From contig NZ_WTWX01000001.1 in the NCBI RefSeq assembly GCF_009870785.1, forward strand, positions 595,162 through 659,161: 64,000 nt of DNA, written 5' to 3'. The first letter of the stretch is position 1. Every line of letters begins with the position of its first letter. Under the pieces are notes generated by a model. It made no database searches. It had not been told where the DNA came from and saw only the letters and a list, made by a program, of their open reading frames with translations. Of the stretch, positions 46,290-55,449 are shown one piece after another. The position numbers and the translations under genes were made by a program. Origin of the DNA: Paenibacillus sp. An7 (GTDB taxonomy: Bacteria > Bacillota > Bacilli > Paenibacillales > Paenibacillaceae).

Positions 46290-46967
46290 CTATTCTCTTG
46301 TCATGGGATGTTCAAGTTCCACATGTCCCATCAAACTTTCTTTCTGTTCACCATCGACGAGCAGTTCAAGGGAGGTAACCTCTTCAAACTGGAAGAAGGT
46401 TTGTTTAAGTGCATCAAGTGCAAATTGTTCTCCGCCTGAACCGAGATTAGCCGTTGCTGGAATTTTAAGGTCAAGGGTAATCTTTCCGCCATCTACTTCG
46501 AGTTTATTTATGGTAATCTCTTCGGACCAAAGAGGAATGAATTCCTCACGATCACTTTTCTGTAGTGCTTTGAAAGCCGACTCATATTTACTCCAGTCTG
46601 TTTTAAAGGTGATTTCCCCTTTTGTTTCTTTTAATTCCAACTGTTCGGGATCTGTGTAAAAGAGTGTGATTGTTTCTTGCTTAGTCTCTTCCGAAGGAGC
46701 TATTGCCCCGCCGTTCGCTTGTCCCTCCGCTGAACCTCCAGTAACAGGTGTACCCTCTGTATCCCCGTTTATTACATCATCATTCGGTTCTTCTGTATCA
46801 ACGGGATCTTCTGCCGGTTGTAAATCATCTGCTGGGACATCTGAATCTCCTGCACCGCTGCCTTGCTGCCCGGATGGAGCTAACGGAGGTTTGTCGGCTC
46901 CACAAGCCGTTACTACCAAGAGCATTGCTGCAAGAAGAGTGATCATCCACCACTTTTTATTGTCCAT
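46290..46967 (-). CDS. GerMN-domain lipoprotein
   Basis: A 225-residue lipoprotein: basic start, hydrophobic segment and lipobox VVTAC (Cys near residue 22), then a long acidic, Gly/Pro-rich spacer (about 23-100) and one GerMN domain (ETITLFYTDPEQLELKE, ... TSLELLVDGEQKESLMGHVEL). GerM proteins act in sporulation and germination and carry two such domains; this one has a single copy, as in LpqB-type relatives. It lies 24 bases downstream of the amidase gene and is probably co-transcribed, so a cell-wall role in sporulation or germination is plausible. Confidence 0.85.
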   Translation of the reverse strand: MDNKKWWMITLLAAMLLVVTACGADKPPLAPSGQQGSGAGDSDVPADDLQPAEDPVDTEEPNDDVINGDTEGTPVTGGSAEGQANGGAIAPSEETKQETITLFYTDPEQLELKETKGEITFKTDWSKYESAFKALQKSDREEFIPLWSEEITINKLEVDGGKITLDLKIPATANLGSGGEQFALDALKQTFFQFEEVTSLELLVDGEQKESLMGHVELEHPMTRE

Positions 46968-46991
46968 AAGTCAAATCCCCCTTCACTTCTC

Positions 46992-48386
46992 TTATTTCAC
47001 GTTTAAGTATTCCTTCATGCCTTTGACAACACCTTCAGCAACTCGGTTCTGGAATGTTTCATTAAAGAGAGCTGCTTCGTCATTCTTGTTAGATAGGAAT
47101 CCAACCTCTAGCAAAATAGCAGGCATGGTTGTATCACGGATAACCGCAAAGTTTCCTGTTTTTACGCCGCGGTCTTTAAGTCCTGCCGCCTGTACCATAT
47201 ATTTGTGGACAGTGCTTGCAAGTGATTTACTGTTTGCACGATAGTAATAGGTTTCAGAACCCGTCGCAGCTGCCGGTCCGCTATTCGCATGAATAGATAG
47301 GAAAAGATCTGCTTTCGCTTTATTCGCTAGACTTACACGTTCAGATAGTTTAAGAAAATTATCATCATCCCGTGTCATAACAACGTTAATAGCCGGCTCT
47401 TTTTTCAATAGTTGTTCAATTTTGAGTGCAAGGGATAGATTAAAATCCTTTTCTCTCTTGCCAGTTACCCCAATAGCACCTGGATCTTGATTCCCATGAC
47501 CTGCATCAATAACCACCGTTTTCTTCACAGTTGGAGTCGGCGTTGTCTCTCCTCCGCTTGTGTTAAACGTTACGGTAATGAGACCTGCTGAGGTTGTTGA
47601 GAGCTTGTACGTCATGGCTTTGCTCAGATCCACTACAACACGAACGGTTGATGGACTTTCACTAAAGAGGGCGTACCTTACTTTTTCCACACCTGGATAG
47701 CCATCCACAATAATCTGCCCTGCTGTACTTTGAGTCAGATCGAGCGCCTGCGTCCCTTCAAAAAGACTGCTGAATTTCGCATGAGGAATATCAACGACAA
47801 TTCGATTTGGTGAAGTCATTGCGAAGGCAGAAGGTACAGCTCCTCCGCTGGTTGCGATCATAAGTTTACTGTCTGAAAAGCTGATCCCATTCACCTGAGT
47901 TAAATCGGATTCATTACCTGCAGCAGGGGGCTGAATGGTTTCACCGCCAGATCCGCTATTTTGAGATTCAAGATATACGGATTTGGTTTGGTTGTTCCAA
48001 CTCACCTTCATTCCCATTGCCTCAGCAACGAAACGAATCGGAACAAGCGTCGTCCCTTGTTTAATGATTGGAGCAATATCGAGACTAATTTTAGAACCGT
48101 CAACGGTGGCAGTCTTTTGTCCTACTACCATTTTTATTACTTTTTTATCTTGAATTATAGTAACCGTCTTCGTCTTCTGTTCCCAACCGACGCTGTATCC
48201 TAGTTTTTCTGAGACGACACGAATAGGTATCATGACTTTGTTACTGATGAGCTCAGCACTTGCACCAGAAGATAAGCTTACCTGACTACCATCGAGATAA
48301 ATCTTGATGTTGGCGGCTGCTTGTCCATATCCAGGAAATAACCATACAAAACAGAGCAACGCGACCAAAATTTTTAACTTTTTCAT
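46992..48386 (-). CDS. N-acetylmuramoyl-L-alanine amidase with copper-amine-oxidase-like and AMIN domains
   Basis: A 464-residue exported wall hydrolase. Signal peptide (residues 1-24), a copper-amine-oxidase N-terminal-type domain pair (IPIRVVSEKLGYSVGW and VPIRFVAEAMGMKVSW, about 30-145), an AMIN domain (about 165-275), then Amidase_3: VIDAGHGNQDPGA (zinc His near 295), a conserved Glu in GKREKDFN, LFLSIHANS (zinc His near 365) and ILLEVGFLSN (catalytic Glu near 430). It cleaves the amide bond between MurNAc and the peptide. The GerMN gene follows by 24 bases. The domain order is common in Paenibacillus. Confidence 0.93.
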   Translation of the reverse strand: MKKLKILVALLCFVWLFPGYGQAAANIKIYLDGSQVSLSSGASAELISNKVMIPIRVVSEKLGYSVGWEQKTKTVTIIQDKKVIKMVVGQKTATVDGSKISLDIAPIIKQGTTLVPIRFVAEAMGMKVSWNNQTKSVYLESQNSGSGGETIQPPAAGNESDLTQVNGISFSDSKLMIATSGGAVPSAFAMTSPNRIVVDIPHAKFSSLFEGTQALDLTQSTAGQIIVDGYPGVEKVRYALFSESPSTVRVVVDLSKAMTYKLSTTSAGLITVTFNTSGGETTPTPTVKKTVVIDAGHGNQDPGAIGVTGKREKDFNLSLALKIEQLLKKEPAINVVMTRDDDNFLKLSERVSLANKAKADLFLSIHANSGPAAATGSETYYYRANSKSLASTVHKYMVQAAGLKDRGVKTGNFAVIRDTTMPAILLEVGFLSNKNDEAALFNETFQNRVAEGVVKGMKEYLNVK

Positions 48387-48712
48387 CCTTCACCCTTCCA
48401 ATTCTGTATTATTTCGCTCTAGTAAACATTTGCTAATAAATTAGCTAAATTTACTAATAACTTAATAATAGACGAGAGAAAAGTGTGAAAGTTGCGAATT
48501 ATTACCACTTTTTTTGAAATAATTAGAGGAATCATCCGGTCTTACTGTAACATTTTATCATATTTTTTAACATTTTCCGATAAAATATTGAAATTGTCCT
48601 TTGTTAGTTGCACATTCTATAGAGAATAATTAAAATCGATTCAATTCACGTAAAATAAAAAAAGATCTGAGGATCACATGGACCATCAAATCTTTTCTCA
48701 GTTTTGAAAAAA
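48387..48712. other. Intergenic region between the amidase gene and leuD
   Basis: The 326 bases are A+T rich. The left part is the amidase gene's leader. A terminator for leuD lies at 48655-48698. I see no gene, riboswitch or repeat of note in the rest. Confidence 0.6.
48655..48698 (-). terminator. Probable terminator of leuCD
   Basis: On the minus strand AAAGAT(T)TGA pairs imperfectly with TC(C)TCAGATCTTT and is followed by UUUUAUUUU. Confidence 0.6.
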
Positions 48713-49315
48713 TTAGCCGAACAAAATGGAAGAGTGCTTGTTTTCATACTCCGAAATGGCATCTGCATGCTGTAAAGTCAAACCGATATCATCAAGCCCT
48801 TGCAAAAGGAACTGTCTGCGGTGCTCATCTAGATCAAAATGAATCTCTAATCCGTAGGCATCCGTAATCGTTTTATTCTCTAAATCAATGTTTAACTGAT
48901 AGCCATCATGCTGACTTGTACGCTGAAATAGATCTTCGACTTGTTCTTCAGATAATTTGATCGGAAGAATCCCATTTTTGAAACAGTTATTATAGAAGAT
49001 ATCGGCAAAAGAAGGGGCAATGACACAGCGAAATCCAAAGTCCATAATAGCCCACGGCGCATGTTCACGAGAAGAACCACACCCAAAGTTAGCTCGGGAA
49101 AGGAGTACTGAAGCTCCCTTATATTCCGGCTGGTTCAATGAAAATGAAGTGATCTCATTGCCTTCTTGGTCAAATCTCCATTCGTAAAATAGAAATTGTC
49201 CAAATCCTGTACGCTCAATTCGTTTCAAAAACTGTTTTGGGATAATCGCATCTGTATCCACGTTTACCCGATCAACGGGTGCTACAATACCTGTTAATTT
49301 TGTAAAAGCCTCCAT
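48713..49315 (-). CDS. leuD: 3-isopropylmalate dehydratase small subunit
   Basis: With LeuC it isomerises 2-isopropylmalate to 3-isopropylmalate in leucine synthesis. The 200-residue protein has the swivel-domain blocks [20 protein letters not shown] near residue 20, [18 protein letters not shown] near 75 and [18 protein letters not shown] near 100. The start is the ATG at 49315 behind AGAGGAG; 17 further in-frame codons upstream overlap leuC and lack a ribosome site. It lies 20 bases downstream of leuC. Confidence 0.96.
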   Translation of the reverse strand: MEAFTKLTGIVAPVDRVNVDTDAIIPKQFLKRIERTGFGQFLFYEWRFDQEGNEITSFSLNQPEYKGASVLLSRANFGCGSSREHAPWAIMDFGFRCVIAPSFADIFYNNCFKNGILPIKLSEEQVEDLFQRTSQHDGYQLNIDLENKTITDAYGLEIHFDLDEHRRQFLLQGLDDIGLTLQHADAISEYENKHSSILFG

Positions 49316-49335
49316 GTTAATAGCTCCTCTCCGCG

Positions 49336-50757
49336 TTAGTTCGCAACTTCTGATTTCAGTTTCCAATCCCTAACATCTACAAAACGTCCTTTAATTGCAG
49401 CTGCTGCTGCCATTGCTGGCGATACCAAATGAGTCCGTCCGCCTCGGCCTTGACGACCTTCAAAGTTACGGTTAGATGTGGAAGCACACCGTTGTCCGGG
49501 TTGAAGCACATCTGGATTCATAGCAAGACACATACTGCATCCCGCTTCACGCCATTCAAAACCAGCCTCTATAAATACTTTATCCAGCCCTTCTTCTTCT
49601 GCCTGGATTTTCACTCGGCCTGAACCTGGTACAACAATTGCGGTAACACGATCAGATACTTTGTATCCTTTCGCGATATCGGCTGCTGCCCGAAGGTCTT
49701 CAATACGGCCATTTGTACAGGATCCAATAAATACGTAATCAATCTCAATATCAGCCATCGGAGTTCCTGGGATAAGTCCCATATATTCAATTGCTTTTTC
49801 AGCAGCTTTACGTTCGTTTTCCGTCGGAAGTTCAGCTGGAACTGGAACACGAGAGGAAATATCTGTTCCCATACCAGGGCTTGTTCCCCAGGTTACTTGT
49901 GGAATAAGGGACTCTACATCAAACTCCAGAACCGTATCAAATTCTGCTCCTTCGTCCGTTGTAAGTTCATCCCATCTAAGTTTAGCAGCTTCAAAATCCG
50001 TGTCTTTCGGTACATACTGACGACCTTTAAGATAATTATAAGTCGTTTCATCTGGAGCGATCATTCCTGCTCTTGCTCCGCCTTCAATCGACATATTACA
50101 TACGGTCATACGCTCTTCCATGCTGAGAGAGCGAATGGCTTCTCCTGTATACTCGATAACATACCCTGTAGCAAAATCGGTACCGTATTTAGCGATAACA
50201 CCCAAAATCATATCTTTAGCCGTTACACCTGGTTTACGCTGGCCGACAAAGCGAACTTCCATTGTCTTTGCTTTTGCTTGCTGTAAACATTGGGTAGCTA
50301 GTACGTGTTCTACTTCACTCGTTCCAATACCAAAGGCAAGTGCACCAAAGGCACCATGTGTGGAAGTGTGACTATCACCACATACAATTGTTTTTCCAGG
50401 ATGAGTTAAACCGAGTTCAGGGCCCATTACGTGAACGACCCCTTGATCGAGGGTATCCAGGTCATAGAGCTTAACGCCAAATTCACGACAGTTTGCAGAG
50501 AGGGTATCAATCTGCTGTTTTGAGATCGGATCCGTAATATTATAACGATCTTTCGTCGGTACATTATGGTCCATCGTAGCAAAAGTAAGCTCAGGGCGGC
50601 GAACCTTGCGTCCGCTGAGACGCAGACCCTCAAATGCTTGCGGAGAGGTAACTTCATGTACGAGGTGCAAATCAATATAGAGAATGCTTGGCTTTCCTTC
50701 TTCTTGCGTAATCACATGATTATCCCAAATCTTTTCGAACATCGTCTTTTTGCTCAT
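49336..50757 (-). CDS. leuC: 3-isopropylmalate dehydratase large subunit
   Basis: The aconitase-fold catalytic subunit. The 473-residue protein has the [4Fe-4S] cysteines in [14 protein letters not shown] near residue 350 and [12 protein letters not shown] near 412, plus [32 protein letters not shown] near 135. The ATG at 50757 follows GAGGTG at eight bases. leuA and leuB are not adjacent. No leucine T-box was found upstream, but an unexplained stem-loop lies 170 bases before the gene. Confidence 0.96.
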   Translation of the reverse strand: MSKKTMFEKIWDNHVITQEEGKPSILYIDLHLVHEVTSPQAFEGLRLSGRKVRRPELTFATMDHNVPTKDRYNITDPISKQQIDTLSANCREFGVKLYDLDTLDQGVVHVMGPELGLTHPGKTIVCGDSHTSTHGAFGALAFGIGTSEVEHVLATQCLQQAKAKTMEVRFVGQRKPGVTAKDMILGVIAKYGTDFATGYVIEYTGEAIRSLSMEERMTVCNMSIEGGARAGMIAPDETTYNYLKGRQYVPKDTDFEAAKLRWDELTTDEGAEFDTVLEFDVESLIPQVTWGTSPGMGTDISSRVPVPAELPTENERKAAEKAIEYMGLIPGTPMADIEIDYVFIGSCTNGRIEDLRAAADIAKGYKVSDRVTAIVVPGSGRVKIQAEEEGLDKVFIEAGFEWREAGCSMCLAMNPDVLQPGQRCASTSNRNFEGRQGRGGRTHLVSPAMAAAAAIKGRFVDVRDWKLKSEVAN

Positions 50758-50928
50758 TATATTCACCTCAGCTAAATTTTCGTTCTCTATTTAGAAGGAC
50801 ATCGCATGTCGCATCTATTAATGAACTCAATATAGCATGAGAGATATATATTGTTCCAAGATATAAAAACTATAGAACTGATAGGATTACCCTATAGACT
50901 ATTTCGTGGTGCCATGTACAAATTCCAT

Positions 50929-50978
50929 AGGTTAAGTGATAAGTGCATCTTATATAACTTTGCACCATCACTTAACCT
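50929..50978. repeat. 50-base stem-loop between the DUF3889 gene and leuC
   Basis: Arms AGGTTAAGTGAT and ATCACTTAACCT are perfect 12-mers; inside them GTGCA pairs with TGCAC. No U tract follows on either strand, so it is not a standard terminator. It lies 31 bases after the DUF3889 stop codon and may protect that mRNA's 3' end or act in the leuC leader. The rest of the gap 50758-51009 shows no gene. Confidence 0.65.
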
Positions 50979-51009
50979 TGATCTTCAAATATTTTTTCTT
51001 CCTTCACCG

Positions 51010-51360
51010 CTAGCGAACAGCTGTAAAATCAACATTTGATAATTCATCGGTTTTCGGGTTAAATCGGACGGTAACCTCAACAGTCAATTCCTTATTATCT
51101 TTTTTTATTAATAGACGAAATTTTTCCTCCGCTATAGATTCTGATATAACGGTTCTTCCTATGTGAGCGTAATCCTTCACAGGAGCACCGTATTTGGTCT
51201 CGGCTTTCTTTACAGCAATGACGCCCCACTTTGCATATGCAGGTTCAGCATAGGCAGAAGGCATTTGATATGGAAACCCTATGCTTGAGAAACATAGAAT
51301 GAGCAGGAGTGAACCTGCAGCAAGCTTTCGCTTTATTTTACTGGTAACTGAACTTTTCAA
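51010..51360 (-). CDS. DUF3889 family exported protein
   Basis: A 116-residue secreted protein with a signal peptide (KIKRKLAAGSLLLILCFSSIG, cleaved near AYAEP) and the DUF3889 pattern YAKWGVIAVKKAETKYG, then YAHIGRTVISESIAEEKFRLLIKK and a final beta-rich TVRFNPKTDELSNV. B. subtilis YqzG is the usual relative; no function is known. The TTG at 51360 is chosen because AAAGGAG would be only a base away from the in-frame ATG at 51369. It is divergent from the LysR gene. Confidence 0.82.
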   Translation of the reverse strand: MKSSVTSKIKRKLAAGSLLLILCFSSIGFPYQMPSAYAEPAYAKWGVIAVKKAETKYGAPVKDYAHIGRTVISESIAEEKFRLLIKKDNKELTVEVTVRFNPKTDELSNVDFTAVR

Positions 51361-51551
51361 GGTTAGCATCTCCTTTTTTATTCTCTTCTATAGAGATTTC
51401 ATGTCCCTCTCATTATTCAACAATGGCTGGCACGCTATGCACTTATTGTTTATTTCAATAAATTAGCTATATCATTAGAGGAAAAACCTATATAATGAAT
51501 ACAGAACATTTCTGGAATATGTATTCTTTTATAAACATGAGGTGAACCATT

Positions 51552-52472
51552 ATGGAACTGAGACAACTACAATACGCACTGCAAATCGCAGCAGAAAAAA
51601 ACTTTTCAAGGGCTGCTGAAAAACTTCACATTGCTCAGCCCTCCCTAAGTCAACAGTTGTCTAAGCTTGAGAAAGAACTAGGGGTTTTACTTTTCCAGCG
51701 CAACACTAGTTCTGTAGAGTTAACTCATGCAGGTGCTTCTTTTGTATCCAAAGCAAGTGACATCCTTGATGCTGTTGAACTTCTTAAGCAAGAGATGTCG
51801 GATATCTCTCAGCTTCGTAAAGGAAAAGTCATTGTTGGGAGTATGCCGATTACAGGCTCCCATCTGTTGCCGCATGTTCTTCCTACCTTTCGTGAAAATT
51901 ATCCTGATATCGAAATCACCTTGCTGGAGGACTCTTCTATGAATCTTGAAAAGTTAACAGCCAGCGGCAAAAGTGACCTCAGCTTGTTATCCCTTCCTCT
52001 TCAAGAGCCTTCCCTCTCTTACATTGAGATTGGGGAAGAACGGATTGATCTAGCCGTACCCAAAGATCATCCTCTCGCACTCCGTGATCCCGCTTCTTCG
52101 TCTCAAGTGAGATTAGAAGAACTTGCTGAGGAATCTTTTGTGGTACTAAAAAAAGGCCAAGGTTTTCGCAAACTGACCTTTGACTTGTGCCAAGCAGCGG
52201 GATTCGAACCTAAGGTGGTCTTCGAGAGCAATAACATGGAAACCGTACAATCCCTTGTGGCTACTGGCATGGGAATCACTCTTGTTCCGAGATTTATCGC
52301 AAGGGCGCCGAGCAGTGAATTTGTTCCTGTATACCTGCCAATTGAAGATACTCCAAGTCGTACACTGGTGATTGCTTACCGTAAAGGCCGCTATCTATCT
52401 GGAGCTGCGGAAGCTTTTATAGAGACCTTTCGAACTACGATTAAGGAAATGTCTACCGAATGGGAAAAATGA
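51552..52472 (+). CDS. LysR-family transcriptional regulator
   Basis: A 306-residue regulator: winged helix-turn-helix MELRQLQYALQIAAEKNFSRAAEKLHIAQPSLSQQLSKLEKELGVLLFQR-type N-terminus (residues 1-50) and a periplasmic-binding-protein-like effector domain (about 90-295, with GSMPITGSHLLPHVLPTF and VATGMGITLVPRFIA). GAGGTGAAC precedes the ATG. LysR proteins often control the divergent neighbour, here the DUF3889 gene and possibly leuCD behind it; nothing in the sequence confirms this. Confidence 0.93.
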   Translation: MELRQLQYALQIAAEKNFSRAAEKLHIAQPSLSQQLSKLEKELGVLLFQRNTSSVELTHAGASFVSKASDILDAVELLKQEMSDISQLRKGKVIVGSMPITGSHLLPHVLPTFRENYPDIEITLLEDSSMNLEKLTASGKSDLSLLSLPLQEPSLSYIEIGEERIDLAVPKDHPLALRDPASSSQVRLEELAEESFVVLKKGQGFRKLTFDLCQAAGFEPKVVFESNNMETVQSLVATGMGITLVPRFIARAPSSEFVPVYLPIEDTPSRTLVIAYRKGRYLSGAAEAFIETFRTTIKEMSTEWEK

Positions 52473-52479
52473 ACACAAA

Positions 52480-52510
52480 AGCAGCCCGGATGATCCGGGC
52501 TGCTTTCGCT
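52480..52510 (+). terminator. Terminator of the LysR gene
   Basis: AGCAGCCCGGA and TCCGGGCTGCT form a perfect 11-bp stem around TGA, followed by a U-rich tail. Confidence 0.9.
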
Positions 52511-52571
52511 GTCTTTTTACAGTAATGATTCACTACAAAAAGGACCAAATATACTTTGTACGCTTACGCTT

Positions 52572-52773
52572 TTACTGTTTTACATGTTTGTTAGGTTCAT
52601 GCATTGGAATCCAGCCTGCTTGACTTACCTGTCGCCAGTCTCGGTCAATCTCTGGGGGGAGATAAATCTCCGTCTCTGCTTTCTAGAAAAGGTCTTTCTC
52701 TGTCATCCCTCACATACTTGTGAACTTGTCGCCTGAGTTTCTCTTCCAAATGGTTAGCCTTACGGTCATCCAT
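52572..52773 (-). pseudogene. Small gene with an apparent +1 frameshift in a C6 run
   Basis: An ATG at 52773 behind AAAGGAGATG opens a frame of 42 codons (MDDRKANHLEEKLRRQVHKY... ending LSPPRD) that stops at 52645. If the six-C run at 52654-52659 had five, the frame would continue through EIDRDWRQVSQAGWIPMHEP to a stop at 52572, giving a 66-residue hydrophilic protein. The 202-base span is 67 codons plus one base. The good ribosome site and protein-like sequence on both sides of the run suggest a recently broken gene, a slippage-controlled gene or a sequencing error. I do not recognise the product. Confidence 0.6.
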
Positions 52774-52852
52774 GGTGATCATCTCCTTTTGGTGACGGGA
52801 TATTACTTATTAACCTTCTACCCAGGGTATGAAACAATTTAATTCAGCTTTT

Positions 52853-53704
52853 TCAAGAAAAATAAAGGTTTGGTCTGCGATCTTCAAACACCGGAATTCT
52901 TCCACGCACCTCATCTACCAGCGCCGGATCAATCGTACCCGTAAGAATTTCCTCTTGATCTCCACCTTCAATTACAACTTCCCCCCACGGATCAATGATC
53001 AAAGAGTGTCCAAAAAAATCGGTATCTTTACTAACGCCAACCCGGTTGCACGATACCACATACATCTGATTCTCAATCGCTCTAGCCATAAGTAAGGTAC
53101 GCCAGTGATGCAACCGTGGATGCGGCCATTCTGCCGGCACAAATAATACCTTTGCCCCAGCTAAGGCAAGCGTCCTTCCAAGTTCAGGAAAACGGATGTC
53201 ATAACAAATCGAAGCTCCGGCAGTCCAGTTACCATCAAAACTGAAAGTAATCGGCTCTTCCCCGGATGCAAGGTACTTCTCTTCATCCATGAGCCTAAAT
53301 AAATGCATTTTTGCATAACGTGCCACTTCTTTTCCTTCTTTATTAAATACGTACATACTGTTATAAATTTTTTCATCTACGATTTCTGATATAGAACCTG
53401 CCACAATATTCACTTTATAGCGTGCAGCATATTCTTGCAGCCACTCTCGTTCCTTCTTCCCATGTGGGTCCGCCAGTTCATGAACCTCTGTCAGTGCATA
53501 TCCTGTATTCCACATCTCAGGCATTACAATGATATCCGTATTCGGATTCTTCTCCATCGCCTGCTGTATAAGCTCTTGCATGTGTTTACGGTTAACATCT
53601 GGCTTTCCAATCTGAATATCACTCTGAAGCAGTACCATCTGAAGGAATGAATTTTTCGCTTCTTCCGGCACATTACTAATCTCACGATTTAGGTTTGTCA
53701 TCAT
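52853..53704 (-). CDS. mtnU: Carbon-nitrogen hydrolase (nitrilase superfamily; MtnU/omega-amidase-like)
   Basis: A 283-residue amidase with the Glu-Lys-Cys triad: E63 in MPEMWNTGY, K132 in YAKMHLFR and C167 in ASICYDIRFPEL. It is most like the branch that includes B. subtilis YkrU/MtnU, proposed to hydrolyse 2-oxoglutaramate or 2-oxosuccinamate left by transamination in methionine salvage. The divergent aminotransferase next door supports that reading. GGAGAATAG precedes two adjacent ATGs. The first 17 residues are an extension before the conserved core. The exact substrate is inferred. Confidence 0.85.
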   Translation of the reverse strand: MMTNLNREISNVPEEAKNSFLQMVLLQSDIQIGKPDVNRKHMQELIQQAMEKNPNTDIIVMPEMWNTGYALTEVHELADPHGKKEREWLQEYAARYKVNIVAGSISEIVDEKIYNSMYVFNKEGKEVARYAKMHLFRLMDEEKYLASGEEPITFSFDGNWTAGASICYDIRFPELGRTLALAGAKVLFVPAEWPHPRLHHWRTLLMARAIENQMYVVSCNRVGVSKDTDFFGHSLIIDPWGEVVIEGGDQEEILTGTIDPALVDEVRGRIPVFEDRRPNLYFS

Positions 53705-53872
53705 CTATTCTCCTTTTACACTTTAACGAGATTCATATAAAATAAGTTCTTCCTATCATAGACGTTTTCTTCCAAATCAGACAAGTCATCTATACGAACT
53801 CCATCTATACAGCTAGGAAAAATCATGATAGATTTATAATACTTTTTACTATGATGAAACCGGAGTGATGAA

Positions 53873-55078
53873 ATGAACTCTTCTCATGCTCGGCCTGCAA
53901 AGTCCAGATTTACGATCGAACCTGCTGAGATTATGAATCATCTGCCTACTCAGTTTTTTGCTGCGCTAGTTCAGAATGTAAACCGTGAGATCATGGCAGG
54001 ACATGATGTCATTAATCTGGGACAAGGAAATCCGGATACACCTACTCCAAAGCATATCGTATCTTCCTTGCAAGAAGCAGCGGACAATCCGCTTTATCAT
54101 AAATATTCACCTTTTAGCGGCTTTCCCTTTCTAAAGGAAGCGATTGCCCACCGGTATAAAGAGGACTATGGTGTTCAGCTCGATCCTGAAACGGAAGTAG
54201 CCATTTTATTTGGAGGAAAAACAGGGCTTGTTGAACTTCCCCAAGTTCTACTTAATCCCGGAGATGTGTGTCTCGTTCCTGACCCAGGTTATCCTGATTA
54301 CTGGTCCGGAGTTGCTCTTGCCAAGGCTGAAATGTCATTTATGCCGCTGCTTGCGTCCAATGACTTCTTACCTGATTACAGTGCGATTTCAGAGCAAGAT
54401 GCCAATAAAGCAAAACTAATGTTTCTCAATTATCCGAATAACCCGACAGCTGCTATTGCTCCAAGCTCTTTCTATGAAGATACGGTAGAATTTGCGGCTA
54501 AGAATGGAATTGTGGTGGCAAGTGACTTTGCCTATGGCGCTATTGGTTTTGACGGGCATCGTCCTATCAGTTTTTTAGAAACACCAGGAGCCAAAGAAGT
54601 AGGCGTTGAATTCTACACTTTATCCAAAACCTATAATATGGCAGGATGGAGAGTTGGTTTTGCTCTTGGAAATGCCGAGATTATCAAACTTATTAATCAA
54701 CTACAGGACCATATGTATGTAAGCTTATTCGGGGGCATTCAGGCAGCGGCACAGACGGCACTGACTTCTTCTCAGAACTGTGTAACTGAGCTTGTGGCCC
54801 GCTATGAATCACGGCGAAATGCCCTGTTTAGTGAACTCGGAAACATAGGATACAACGCAAACAAACCAGGCGGTTCCTTCTTTAGCTGGCTTCCTGTGCC
54901 CAAAGGCTATACTTCAGCTTCGTTCGCTGACCTTCTGCTTCGAGAGGCAAAAGTAGCGGTAGCACCGGGCATTGGTTTTGGACAACATGGGGAAGGTTAC
55001 GTGCGTATAGGACTGCTGAGTGATGAAGAAAGACTGAGGGAAGCAGCTAGACGAATTGGTAAGCTCGGGTTGTTTTAG
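53873..55078 (+). CDS. mtnE: PLP-dependent aminotransferase (MtnE-like, class I/II)
   Basis: A 401-residue fold-type I aminotransferase. The PLP lysine is in TLSKTYNMAGWRVGFALG near residue 252; the substrate/PLP residues are in FLNYPNNPTAA near 180 and FAYGAIGFDG near 215. Length and sequence fit B. subtilis MtnE (YkrV), which transaminates 2-oxo-4-methylthiobutyrate to methionine, the last step of methionine salvage. The mtnU-like gene is divergent and mtnWXB lie 3.7 kb downstream. I saw no SAM (S-box) riboswitch upstream. Other aminotransferase specificities remain possible. Confidence 0.85.
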   Translation: MNSSHARPAKSRFTIEPAEIMNHLPTQFFAALVQNVNREIMAGHDVINLGQGNPDTPTPKHIVSSLQEAADNPLYHKYSPFSGFPFLKEAIAHRYKEDYGVQLDPETEVAILFGGKTGLVELPQVLLNPGDVCLVPDPGYPDYWSGVALAKAEMSFMPLLASNDFLPDYSAISEQDANKAKLMFLNYPNNPTAAIAPSSFYEDTVEFAAKNGIVVASDFAYGAIGFDGHRPISFLETPGAKEVGVEFYTLSKTYNMAGWRVGFALGNAEIIKLINQLQDHMYVSLFGGIQAAAQTALTSSQNCVTELVARYESRRNALFSELGNIGYNANKPGGSFFSWLPVPKGYTSASFADLLLREAKVAVAPGIGFGQHGEGYVRIGLLSDEERLREAARRIGKLGLF

Positions 55079-55108
55079 GAATACTGCAAAATCTGCGTTT
55101 ATTTCTCT

Positions 55109-55137
55109 TTGCAACGACCTATCTTCCATGGTATCCT
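55109..55137 (+). promoter_or_regulatory. Candidate promoter of the proline T-box operon
   Basis: TTGCAA, 17 bases, then TATCCT. Transcription would begin about 10 bases before the first T-box stem. Confidence 0.5.
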
Positions 55138-55154
55138 ATCTGTAATTTAAAATC

Positions 55155-55396
55155 GTAAACGTGTTGACGGGACCAGTAAGAAAGCTCCTTCGTGTTTAGA
55201 GAGTAAATTCCAAAGGCTGGAAGAATTTACCACGGACATTTCTGAAACCTACCCCTGAGCGGCCTAACTATGAAAATAGGACGTTTCCCTTAACGTTATA
55301 AGGTCTACGAGTTGGATGATCTAGATCATCAACAAAGGTGGTACCGCGGAAGATTTAACTTTCGTCCTTTGCATTATAAGGACGAAAGTTTTTTTG
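55155..55396 (+). promoter_or_regulatory. T-box leader, proline specifier (CCU)
   Basis: A T-box RNA senses uncharged tRNA and lets transcription pass the terminator. The T-box element AAAGGTGGTACCGCGG is at 55334-55349. The terminator stem ACTTTCGTCCTT / AAGGACGAAAGT (55358-55369 with 55378-55389) with a U run follows. Stem I shows the AGTA loop element (55174-55177), GGCTGG near 55216 and a specifier-loop sequence GAAACCTACC in which CCT at 55248-55250 is a proline codon. The first gene downstream is proB, which agrees with tRNA-Pro sensing. Confidence 0.93.
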
Positions 55397-55449
55397 TTTT
55401 TCTATAGTAATCAAAATTGATAAGGTTAGAAAGGAAGTGAACTACAGGC

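Noticed and set aside
50758..51009. Possible leucine T-box upstream of leuC
   Set aside because: No TGG-ACCGCG element and no terminator hairpin; only the unexplained stem-loop is present.
53705..53872. Possible SAM (S-box) riboswitch between the divergent mtnU-like and mtnE-like genes
   Set aside because: None of the conserved S-box helices or a terminator is visible in the 168-base gap.
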